Below, piece by piece: positions 1 to 6,040 of a stretch of DNA of 6,792 bases. Made by a program: the position numbers and the translations under genes. Source of the stretch: Bacteroidota bacterium. Its GTDB lineage: Bacteria; Bacteroidota; Ignavibacteria; Kryptoniales; JAKASW01. Below the pieces are notes generated by a model. It saw nothing but the letters and a program-made list of their open reading frames with translations. It searched no databases and was not told the origin of the DNA. Every line of letters begins with the position of its first letter. Positions within the stretch are counted from its first letter, which is position 1. The stretch spans positions 1 to 6,792 of the forward strand of contig JAJYJD010000193.1 in the NCBI GenBank assembly GCA_021789755.1, in the 5' to 3' direction.

Positions 1-177
1 AGGGGAGGCGTGTTCCTATTCAACCCTTCTTTCGGAGTAGAGCGGGCAGAATCAAATTGGTTTGCTTCTTGTTTGGGATTTTCGAATTGGATTGCCGGCG
101 AACAACCATGCCGACAAGAGGAGGGGGAAAGGCGGGGAAAAATCGGGGTGGTATTATGGAGGGCGGAAAACGTGCGT

Positions 178-1530
178 CTACTCAGGCACTATCTTGTATG
201 TCCTTATTTTATTGTAAAGAGTCTGTCTTGAAATATTCAGCAGCCTGGCTGCTTTTCTCTTGTCCCAGTTAGTCTGGTCGAGAACATGTTTAATATGGTC
301 CTTCTCCGCCGAGTCAAGGCTAAGCTTCTGCGGGTCTGCCGGGAATCCCTGCTTCCCGTTGTCATGGAAAGTCAGATACTTCTTTTGCAATTCGTCCCCT
401 TCCGCTGCGGCAATCGCGCGCGCCAGCACATTTTCCAATTCCCTTACGTTCCCCGGCCAGGCGTGGTTCTGCAAAATCTCCAGGGTCTCCGGCGGGATTC
501 TCTTCACGTTCTTGTGAAGCTCTTTGTTCGTCTTCCGCAGAAGGTGGATAACAAGCCTGGGGATGTCCTTTCTCCGTTCGCGAAGAGGCGGGATGTTGAT
601 CAGGCAGTGGGCTATCCGGTAGAAAAGGTGTTCGCTGAACTGGCCGCTGCGCACGAGCTCTCGTAGATTCTTCCCGGATGTGCCGAGCACCCTTGCCCTG
701 ACCGGTATTGCAGTATTGCCGCCGACCGGTTCAAAGACTTTCCTCTCGAGCACTCTGAGGAGTTTCTCCTGGACATCCGGCGAGATTTCCGAAACGCCGT
801 TCAGGAGTATCGTACCCGCGCCGGCAATCTCGAACAAGCCTCTGCTGTCTTTCGACTGACCGAAATGTGTTCGTTTCACCTCTCCGAAGAGGACCTTTTC
901 TAGAAGCGGTTCAGGCAATGCGGGGAGGTCCACCGCGACGAAGGGGTGGCCCCTGGTGACGCCGGAATCGTGGATCGCCCTGGATACCAGCCGCTTGCCG
1001 GCTCCGCTCTCGCCTTCTACCAGCGCGCTGCTCCTTCTGGATGAGATCAGCCTGATCTTATTCCGTATGTCGAACATTTCGTGCGAATCGCCTACGATGA
1101 CGCGGCCAAGTTCGCACTCTTCGGCAAGTTTCGGTTTGTCGGTTCCGTTGCCGCCCGGAAGGTCTCTGATGTCGAGAGCCTCAGCGATCATCTGCTGGAG
1201 TTTGCAGATCTCGACAGGTTTTTCGATGCAGCCGTAAGCGCCCCGTTCCATCGCTTCTATTATCGGCCACAGCTCCTCGCCGGCAGTCAACATTATAACA
1301 GGTATTTCACGGTCGGCGTCTTTGACAGTCTGGAGAAGATCGAGGGCGTCGCGTTCCCGGAGTGTAAGGTCGCTGATCACGAGGTTCGGCCGGTCCGGCT
1401 TGAAAAGTTCCAGTATGCCATGGTACCCGTCGGTGGCCGTGCAGACTTCGAACTTCTCTTCTCTAAGGGCAGTCTCGATCCAGGACCGTGCCGGGTTCTG
1501 TGCCACCACTAAAATTTTTTCTCTGCGCAT
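178..1530 (-). CDS. NtrC-type response regulator with degenerate receiver and AAA+ catalytic residues
   Basis: The 450-residue protein has the full layout of a sigma-54-dependent activator: receiver (about 5-120), AAA+ domain (about 145-375) and Fis-type HTH (about 404-446, ending ARLLNISRQTLYNKI). Seen intact: phosphoacceptor D54, T82 and K104 in the receiver, Walker A GESGAGKR (173-180), sensor II region WPGNVREL (358-365) and the HTH. Seen altered: the receiver acidic pair is A10-Q11 (VVAQNP instead of VVDDDP); the GAFTGA loop is RTHFGQ (220-225); Walker B Asp-Glu is N244-G245 (ILLNGV); the switch Asn is D201; sensor I ATN is GTS (283-285); the first arginine finger is S299, though R305 remains. 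In known family members these residues bind Mg2+, contact sigma-54 and hydrolyse ATP. I infer that it does not remodel sigma-54 holoenzyme and instead acts as a repressor or sigma-54-independent regulator, perhaps of the adjacent glycan genes. The ATG at 1530 places the receiver at the expected distance, but no Shine-Dalgarno sequence precedes it. No partner histidine kinase is in the window. Confidence 0.93.
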   Translation of the reverse strand: MRREKILVVAQNPARSWIETALREEKFEVCTATDGYHGILELFKPDRPNLVISDLTLRERDALDLLQTVKDADREIPVIMLTAGEELWPIIEAMERGAYGCIEKPVEICKLQQMIAEALDIRDLPGGNGTDKPKLAEECELGRVIVGDSHEMFDIRNKIRLISSRRSSALVEGESGAGKRLVSRAIHDSGVTRGHPFVAVDLPALPEPLLEKVLFGEVKRTHFGQSKDSRGLFEIAGAGTILLNGVSEISPDVQEKLLRVLERKVFEPVGGNTAIPVRARVLGTSGKNLRELVRSGQFSEHLFYRIAHCLINIPPLRERRKDIPRLVIHLLRKTNKELHKNVKRIPPETLEILQNHAWPGNVRELENVLARAIAAAEGDELQKKYLTFHDNGKQGFPADPQKLSLDSAEKDHIKHVLDQTNWDKRKAARLLNISRQTLYNKIRTYKIVPE

Positions 1531-1589
1531 GAGGATTATTCTATAGAGGTAATGATGAGTGCGGGAGTGCCTGACTCAAACCGTTTCTT

Positions 1590-1615
1590 CCCATCTCTTT
1601 CGAAGAAGAGAGGGG
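1590..1615. other. Imperfect hairpin in the gap between acetyltransferase and regulator
   Basis: TCTCTT (1594-1599) pairs with AAGAGA (1606-1611) around the six-base loop TCGAAG. After one A/G mismatch the stem continues with CCC (1590-1592) against GGG (1613-1615). No T-tract follows on either strand, so it is not a standard intrinsic terminator. It could be an mRNA structure or an operator-like site upstream of the regulator gene. Apart from this, the gap at 1531-1756 shows no convincing gene. Confidence 0.35.
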
Positions 1616-1756
1616 GAGCAAGGCGGTAGGTGTGAACTGAAATCCGGCAATGCCAGGGCGACAAAAACATTTCGGGGATGAATTGGCCGGCGGGAGATCT
1701 GATCATATAGCTCGTCATACAAATTGTAATAGGAAAATAAGCCGAAGTGTGGCGTA

Positions 1757-2257
1757 TTAGGTTAATTTCCGAATCATTTTCGCCGGTACGCCCGCGACGA
1801 TAGTGTGAGGGGAGACATGTTTGGTGACAACGGCACCCGCGCCGACAATGGCACCTTCGCCGATAGTTACGCCTGCAAGAATTGTAGCAGATGAACCGAC
1901 GGAGGCCCCTTTCTTGATTAGAGTCGGCGTTACCTTCCAGTCCAACTCGGTCTGCAGGCTGCCATCCCCGTTGGTGGCGCGCGGGTAAAGATCGTTGATG
2001 AAAGTAACGTTGTGCCCGATGAAGACCTCGTCTTCGATTGTCACTCCCTCACAAATGAAGGTATGCGACGAGATCTTGCAACGTTTTCCTATCTTGACGC
2101 CCTTTTGTACCTCGACGAACGCGCCAATTTTCGTATCGTCCCCGACGTCGCAGCCGTAAAGGTTCGCGAACCCGAAAATCCTCACGTTGTCTCCGAGTTT
2201 CACATCCTCGGAAATTCTGATGAAGTTTGTGCGCAGGTATTCTTCAGTGAAATTCAA
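1757..2257 (-). CDS. Left-handed beta-helix sugar-nucleotide N-acetyltransferase (WbpD/WlbB type)
   Basis: This 166-residue cytoplasmic protein is built almost wholly of hexapeptide repeats ([LIV]-G-x4 turns such as VGDDTKIGAFVEV, VTIEDEVFIGHNV, VTIGEGAIVGAG), the fold that forms trimeric acyl-CoA-dependent acyltransferases. The loop FINDLYPRA (86-94) followed by the TPTLIKKGASVGSSATI block (110-126) and the C-terminal VAGVPAKMI are typical of enzymes that acetylate a 3-amino group on UDP- or dTDP-sugars (WbpD/WlbB and FdtC/QdtC). With a Gfo/Idh dehydrogenase directly upstream and a DegT aminotransferase in the cluster, the WbpD role is favoured: acetyl-CoA plus UDP-3-amino-GlcNAc uronic acid gives the 2,3-diacetamido sugar. 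No FdtA-type ketoisomerase is seen, which argues against the dTDP-Fuc3NAc/Qui3NAc route. The start is TTG at 2257: GAGGAG sits 8 nt upstream and the first in-frame Met is only at residue 161. It lies 12 nt after the dehydrogenase stop, so the two are very likely co-transcribed. Slightly shorter than WbpD (about 190 residues). Confidence 0.9.
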   Translation of the reverse strand: MNFTEEYLRTNFIRISEDVKLGDNVRIFGFANLYGCDVGDDTKIGAFVEVQKGVKIGKRCKISSHTFICEGVTIEDEVFIGHNVTFINDLYPRATNGDGSLQTELDWKVTPTLIKKGASVGSSATILAGVTIGEGAIVGAGAVVTKHVSPHTIVAGVPAKMIRKLT

Positions 2258-2265
2258 CGCGGTGA

Positions 2266-2272
2266 CTCCTCA
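2266..2272 (-). promoter_or_regulatory. Ribosome binding site fused to the dehydrogenase stop; decides the TTG start
   Basis: The minus strand reads TGAGGAG: the dehydrogenase stop TGA (2270-2272) runs directly into GGAG (2266-2269). Eight bases separate GAGGAG from the TTG at 2257. This strong site justifies a TTG start for the acetyltransferase and suggests coupling to termination of the upstream gene. Confidence 0.75.
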
Positions 2273-3271
2273 ATCTAAAGTGACCAGGGCTCCATGGTTC
2301 TTGAGAGACTTGTCGGCGGCCTCGAGAATGCGAACCACTTCGAGACCTGCGTTACCGTCGGTCTCAGGAGAGGTCTCGCGCGCGATGCTCCCCACGAAAT
2401 TCGAGCAAAGCAGCGACAGTGCCTCGGCTCCGTCGAGGTGAGGTGCATACATGTCTCCGGTTCTGTATTGGATTAAAGTATCATAAATTCCCTCCCTCGT
2501 AGCTGCCGTGACGCCTTTGTCGTACACTTTCACCTTCTCACTCGGCTCGACATCATCGTACATGATCATCTTCTTCGTGCCTCCGATCAATATCTGTCGG
2601 ACCTTAACCGGCGCGAGCCAGTTCACATGGAAGTGAGCCATAAGACCGTCATTGAAGTTCACGACGACATAAGCGACGTCCTCGTGGCCATTATAGTGGG
2701 CGGACCCGAAGGCTGCCACGGATACCGGCCTTTCATGGACCAGGTAATGCATTATCGAAATATCATGAGTTGCCAGATCCCACACGACATTCACATCGTG
2801 CTGGAAAAGTCCGAGGTTCACTCTGACCGAGTCAAAGTAGCTGACGCGTCCGATCTCGCCGTCGTCGATGAGCTGGCGCATTTTTCTGACCGCGCCAGTA
2901 TAGATAAATGTATGATCGACCATCAAGACAAGGCCTTTCCCTATTGCCAGATTGACCAGGTATTCAGCTTCCGCCGTGGTTGCCGCGAGGGGCTTTTCAA
3001 GGAGGACGTGTTTGCCATTCTCCATCGCTTCCTTGGCGAGGTGGAAGTGCGTGGAGACCGGGGTGGCGATGGCGACAGCCTCGATGCTGTCATCCGAAAA
3101 GAGTCGTTTGATGTCCGGCTCCAGCACCGCCGTAGGAAATTTCTTCCCGACAGACTGTAATCGGCGTTGGTCAACATCACAGGCGACGACCGACTCGACT
3201 TTTTCGGCGGCACTGAAATTACGCACGAGGTTTGGTCCCCAATAACCTAAGCCGACTACACCTATTTTCAT
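2270..3271 (-). CDS. Gfo/Idh/MocA-family NAD(P)-dependent sugar dehydrogenase (WbpB/WlbA-like)
   Basis: The 333-residue protein has an N-terminal Rossmann fold with dinucleotide motif GLGYWG (7-12), the family signature EKP (92-94, in KHVLLEKPLAAT), and the substrate-domain motif WDLATHDISIM (164-174), whose Asp and His lie where this family places catalytic residues. The C-terminal half has the usual beta-sheet domain (HVNWLAPVKVRQILIGGTKK and then MIMYDD, 215-240). In the WbpB/WlbA pathway such an enzyme oxidises C3 of UDP-GlcNAc uronic acid, giving the 3-keto sugar for the aminotransferase. That assignment is inferred from the neighbours, as Gfo/Idh specificity cannot be read from these motifs alone; length fits (WbpB/WlbA about 315-320). 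No signal peptide, so cytoplasmic. The ATG at 3271 has GGAAGGGG seven bases upstream. It starts 23 nt after the phosphotransferase stop, and its own TGA overlaps the ribosome binding site of the next gene. Confidence 0.93.
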   Translation of the reverse strand: MKIGVVGLGYWGPNLVRNFSAAEKVESVVACDVDQRRLQSVGKKFPTAVLEPDIKRLFSDDSIEAVAIATPVSTHFHLAKEAMENGKHVLLEKPLAATTAEAEYLVNLAIGKGLVLMVDHTFIYTGAVRKMRQLIDDGEIGRVSYFDSVRVNLGLFQHDVNVVWDLATHDISIMHYLVHERPVSVAAFGSAHYNGHEDVAYVVVNFNDGLMAHFHVNWLAPVKVRQILIGGTKKMIMYDDVEPSEKVKVYDKGVTAATREGIYDTLIQYRTGDMYAPHLDGAEALSLLCSNFVGSIARETSPETDGNAGLEVVRILEAADKSLKNHGALVTLD

Positions 3272-3278
3272 CTTATTG

Positions 3279-3286
3279 CCCCTTCC
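3279..3286 (-). promoter_or_regulatory. Ribosome binding site of the dehydrogenase gene
   Basis: GGAAGGGG on the minus strand lies 7 nt before ATG 3271, within the 23 nt between the phosphotransferase stop and the dehydrogenase start. Confidence 0.65.
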
Positions 3287-3294
3287 GTTAAATG

Positions 3295-4704
3295 TTATTT
3301 CGCGCCTCTCCCCAGGAGAAGCACTGTGACAGTCTTGAGCATCAGCTGGACATATAGCCAGGGTGACATGTTTTCTATCATGTAAATGTCCATGACTACC
3401 ATGTTGTCGAACGACGTCTTACCCCTCCCGTATACCTGCCAGAAGCCGGTGCATCCCGGGAGAATCTTTTCGCGTTCGTGATGCCACTCTTTCATAGCCT
3501 CAAATTCGTACGGGAGTACTGGTCTCGGCCCCACGAGGCTCATCTCTCCCCTCAGCACATTTATCAATTGCGGAAGTTCATCGAAGCTAGTCTTCCTGAG
3601 AAATCGACCCACGGGTGTGACTCTTGAAGAATCTACTACTTTGCCGTCGCCATTCCCGTTGCTGTGTCCGTTTATAAACTCCACCATCATTTTCTTTCTC
3701 TTCTCGTCTTCCCGGTCCTCTGAGTACATCGAGCGGAACTTGTACATATCGAAAAGCTTCCCGTTCTTGCCGACGCGTTTGTGACGATAGAAGACCGGAC
3801 CTCTCGAAGTTGCCTTGATAGCTACGGCAGCCAGAAAAAAGAGCGGCGAAAGGATCAACAATCCGAAAGATGCCGCAATGTAATCCGATACTCTCTGGTA
3901 GAAGATGGTAATCGGCGAATATAAGCCGCGGGTGATTGTTGCCGCAGGATGGATAGTGTAAGATTCGGTAATCGTAGCGTCTCCTACGGTCTTAAAAAAG
4001 CTCGAGACCACTTTAACGGCTACCCCCGTGTCCTTCGCCTGTCGCATCAGTGACATTAGCCGAGTGTTGGAAACGTCGTCCGCAGCTATGACGAGCTCGT
4101 CGCAGGAATTTGTCCTGACGATCGACTTAAGTGCCAGTGTGTCCCCAATGACTTTGTACCCGTTAAGAATTCCCGTGCCGGATGGAAGGACATCGTCGAT
4201 AAAGCCGAGTATATCTATGCCCAGGCGCTTGTCGTCTTTGACAGATGAGGCAAATTCCTTCGCCAGGTCCCCTGTGCCGATCACGACAACTTTACGCTTC
4301 CTGATCCCCTGAGAGCTCAGCGTCCCGAAGATACTCGGAAGGAGAAGGACACGGTAAATCCCGAATACCACCAGGCTGTTCCCCCCAAAATATAAGAAGG
4401 CGAGCCTGCTCGGGGCTATCAAAGTGAAGCGCGAGATGAATCCAAGGGCTAAATAGGCGGCAAATAAGACGAGCATGGATCTTATCAGGAGCACGGCTGA
4501 TGCCGAGCGGTCAAGGAATATGTTCACCTTGTACAGACTGTTGTTCTGGAAGCTGAAGACCGCAAGCGCCGCCAGCATCAATGGGACCGCCAACTCGGTT
4601 GGTGTCAGGCGTCCGAAACGCTCCAATACCGCCCCGACATAGCTTGTCATCACGACGACGATATCGATGACTAGCAGCGTGAACTTATATTTCCCAATAC
4701 GCAT
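3295..4704 (-). CDS. Undecaprenyl-phosphate sugar-1-phosphate transferase (polyprenyl glycosylphosphotransferase, WbaP/WcaJ type)
   Basis: This 469-residue integral membrane protein would transfer a sugar-1-phosphate from a UDP-sugar to undecaprenyl phosphate on the cytoplasmic face, the first step of exopolysaccharide, capsule or O-antigen assembly. Four hydrophobic segments lie at about 7-26, 37-51, 71-91 and 100-121. A soluble Rossmann-like domain follows, starting VVVIGTGDLAKEF (139-151), and then the hydrophobic membrane-associated helix before the catalytic domain (about 273-297). The catalytic domain is complete: GPVFYRHKRVG (302-312), the basic stretch MYKFRSM (320-326), the Asp-Glu pair in DELPQL (375-380), SLVGPRP (389-395) and PGCTGFWQVYGRG (416-428). 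Length matches WbaP/WcaJ (about 465-475). A Gly/Asn-rich loop (HSNGNGDG, 347-354) is a usual variable site. Which sugar it transfers cannot be told from sequence. The ATG at 4704 is the first start after an in-frame TGA six codons upstream, but lacks a clear Shine-Dalgarno. A candidate promoter lies in the 76 nt gap upstream. Confidence 0.95.
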   Translation of the reverse strand: MRIGKYKFTLLVIDIVVVMTSYVGAVLERFGRLTPTELAVPLMLAALAVFSFQNNSLYKVNIFLDRSASAVLLIRSMLVLFAAYLALGFISRFTLIAPSRLAFLYFGGNSLVVFGIYRVLLLPSIFGTLSSQGIRKRKVVVIGTGDLAKEFASSVKDDKRLGIDILGFIDDVLPSGTGILNGYKVIGDTLALKSIVRTNSCDELVIAADDVSNTRLMSLMRQAKDTGVAVKVVSSFFKTVGDATITESYTIHPAATITRGLYSPITIFYQRVSDYIAASFGLLILSPLFFLAAVAIKATSRGPVFYRHKRVGKNGKLFDMYKFRSMYSEDREDEKRKKMMVEFINGHSNGNGDGKVVDSSRVTPVGRFLRKTSFDELPQLINVLRGEMSLVGPRPVLPYEFEAMKEWHHEREKILPGCTGFWQVYGRGKTSFDNMVVMDIYMIENMSPWLYVQLMLKTVTVLLLGRGAK

Positions 4705-4731
4705 CAGTATCGGACTAGAATTTCATCCGCA

Positions 4732-4760
4732 ATTGTAGGGACTGAGTTCAGGTTGGACAA
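4732..4760 (-). promoter_or_regulatory. Candidate sigma-70-like promoter before the phosphotransferase
   Basis: On the minus strand a -35-like TTGTCC (4755-4760) is followed after exactly 17 bp by a -10-like TACAAT (4732-4737), which differs from TATAAT at one base. Transcription would start near 4725, leaving a leader of about 20 nt before the ATG at 4704. This sits in the only gap of more than 25 nt inside the sugar gene cluster. A small inverted repeat, GTTG-GA-CAAC (4752-4761), overlaps the -35. The housekeeping promoter consensus of this organism is unknown, so this is a candidate only. Confidence 0.35.
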
Positions 4761-4780
4761 CTAGACTTGAAGATTAGCCT

Positions 4781-6028
4781 TCACGAGTGAGTAGTTCTCT
4801 CGGCTTTGTAGTGATCGTACTCCCCGGCGATACTTCTCGGTTTGAAGAAATCCTTTATTGAGCCGGCTACGTATTCCACCTGTTCGTCTGTCATCTCAGG
4901 GTAAATAGGCAGAGAAAGGCCGGTTTCCGCCAACTCTTCGGCGACCGGGAAATCCCGCTTCCTGTATCGAAGGTGTGAGAAGCACGGCTGCATATGGAGC
5001 GGGACCGGATAATGCAGGCCCGTCGAAATTTCCCTATCGGTCAGGAATTTCTGCAGCTGGTCTCTTAGAGCAGCCCTTTCACCGTTGACCTTTGACCTTT
5101 CCCCCTTAACTCGTATTACGAAAAGATGATAAACATGCCCGGCGTATTCCATTTCCTTAGGCAGCACGATCTGATCAACATCACGTAAGAGTTGTTTGTA
5201 TTTGGCAGCGACTCTCCTTCTCCCGCCGTTCCACTCTTCCAGGTGTTTGAGCTTCACTCCCAGGACGGCACCCTGGATTCCTTCCATCCTGTAGTTATGC
5301 CCGTACATCTCGTGGATATATTTCCGGCTGGCACCATGATCCCTGATCTTGCGGAATTTCCGGGCGAGTTCGTCGTCGTTAGTCATGACCGCGCCTGCTT
5401 CTCCATACGCGCCAAGGTTTTTGCCCGGATAGAAGCTCCAGGACGAAGCTTTCGAGAGGGCACCGACTTTCTTTCCCTTGTATTGAGCTGAATGTGACTG
5501 CGCACAGTCCTCGACCAAGTAGATCCTCTGACCGGTATTCCGATGAACAAAAACCCCCGGTTCCTCCGAGTGATAATTGATCATTGATAATTGCTCACTC
5601 ATTCCATCCATGTCAGCCGCTTGTCCGTAAAGGTGTACGGCGACTATCGCCTTTGTCCTTGGGGTGATTGCCTCCCCGAGCTTTTCGGGATTTATATTAT
5701 AGCTTTCAGGGTGGCAATCGACGAAGACAGGGATCGCCCCGCAGAGCGTGGCACCCCAGGCGGTGGCAATGAAAGTGTTCGCGGGTATAATGACTTCGTC
5801 TCCCGGCCCGATCCCGAGTCCCCATAAGACCGTATGGTTGCCGTCGGTGCCTGAGCTTACACCGATGCAGTGGTTCGCTCCGTGCACTTTGGCGAATGCC
5901 TGCTCGAATTCCGACACCGGCTTGCCGAGCACGAACGAAGAGCTTTCAAGGACACCGAGTATAGCTTCATCAATTTCGTATTTAATGGAATGATATTGGG
6001 CTTTCAAATCAAGAAATGGGACTTTCAT
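4781..6028 (-). CDS. DegT/DnrJ/EryC1 PLP-dependent sugar aminotransferase (WbpE-like) with two repeat-derived insertions
   Basis: The enzyme (415 residues from ATG 6028) would convert a keto sugar nucleotide to an amino sugar using PLP. Seen: N-terminal VPFLDLKAQY, the loop GVSSGTDG near residue 60 that binds PLP phosphate, the Asp in LVEDCAQSH (cofactor nitrogen), the Schiff-base Lys K203 in SFYPGKNLGAYGEAGA, and the C-terminal STGLHYPVPLHMQP and LSLPIYPEMT motifs. All expected catalytic features are present. With the dehydrogenase and acetyltransferase in the same cluster, C3 transamination in a WbpE/WlbC role is likely. At 415 residues it is longer than WbpE (about 360), partly because of insertions at about residues 143-161, where the family usually has a short turn between the DMD and EDCAQ motifs, and 309-320 (GERSKVNGERAA). 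Both are built of short direct repeats. ATG 6028 is preferred over TTG 6034 because AAGGA lies 7 nt before the ATG but about 1 nt before the TTG. It begins 12 nt after the DUF354 gene. Confidence 0.93.
   Translation of the reverse strand: MKVPFLDLKAQYHSIKYEIDEAILGVLESSSFVLGKPVSEFEQAFAKVHGANHCIGVSSGTDGNHTVLWGLGIGPGDEVIIPANTFIATAWGATLCGAIPVFVDCHPESYNINPEKLGEAITPRTKAIVAVHLYGQAADMDGMSEQLSMINYHSEEPGVFVHRNTGQRIYLVEDCAQSHSAQYKGKKVGALSKASSWSFYPGKNLGAYGEAGAVMTNDDELARKFRKIRDHGASRKYIHEMYGHNYRMEGIQGAVLGVKLKHLEEWNGGRRRVAAKYKQLLRDVDQIVLPKEMEYAGHVYHLFVIRVKGERSKVNGERAALRDQLQKFLTDREISTGLHYPVPLHMQPCFSHLRYRKRDFPVAEELAETGLSLPIYPEMTDEQVEYVAGSIKDFFKPRSIAGEYDHYKAERTTHS
5073..5100. repeat. Four-copy degenerate heptamer array inside the aminotransferase gene
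   Basis: Read on the minus strand there are four consecutive 7-base units: AAAGGTC, AAAGGTC again, then AACGGTG and AAAGGGC. They encode most of the extra loop GERSKVNGERAA (residues 309-320 from ATG 6028), between the HVYHLFVIRVK strand and the DQLQKFL helix. The array is translated in frame and adds about 12 residues relative to what I recall of the family. Confidence 0.7.
5571..5593. repeat. Direct repeat TGATAATTG inside the aminotransferase gene
   Basis: TGATAATTG occurs at 5571-5579 and again at 5585-5593, a period of 14, with the partly palindromic TGATCA between the two copies. On the coding strand this AT-rich stretch encodes LSMINY within an unusual insertion (about residues 143-161) between the DMD and EDCAQ motifs. 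Confidence 0.65.
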
Positions 6029-6035
6029 TGTCAAT

Positions 6036-6040
6036 TCCTT
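6036..6040 (-). promoter_or_regulatory. Ribosome binding site that decides the aminotransferase start
   Basis: AAGGA follows the TAA of the DUF354 gene directly and lies 7 nt before ATG 6028. The in-frame TTG at 6034 would have almost no spacer, so the ATG is the supported start and the protein begins MKVPFLDL. Confidence 0.75.

Noticed and set aside
10..272. Two overlapping plus-strand open frames at the left edge (10-231 and 57-272)
   Set aside because: Compositionally odd proteins with no motif, running into the regulator coding region; nothing supports a gene. Bases 1-177 show no gene or convincing terminator.
1558..1576. Possible sigma-54 promoter (minus strand, GGCAC element) upstream of the regulator
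   Set aside because: GGCAC is present but the GC expected ten bases after the GG is missing, so it does not meet the -24/-12 pattern.
1536..1718. 60-codon minus-strand open frame in the gap before the regulator
   Set aside because: No recognisable domain, no ribosome binding site noted, and it crosses the hairpin at 1590-1615; it looks like chance open sequence.
1680..1735. Possible -35/-10 pair TTACAA, 16 bp, TATGAT on the minus strand
   Set aside because: The -10 is good but the -35 matches only three of six bases; too weak to list as a promoter, though a regulator promoter somewhere in this gap is plausible.
2627..3160. 177-codon plus-strand open frame
   Set aside because: It lies wholly antisense to the clearly real dehydrogenase gene and its translation shows no family motifs; a shadow frame.
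6032..6034. TTG as the start of the aminotransferase
   Set aside because: The AAGGA ribosome binding site lies almost against the TTG but 7 nt from the ATG at 6028, which also fits the family N-terminus.
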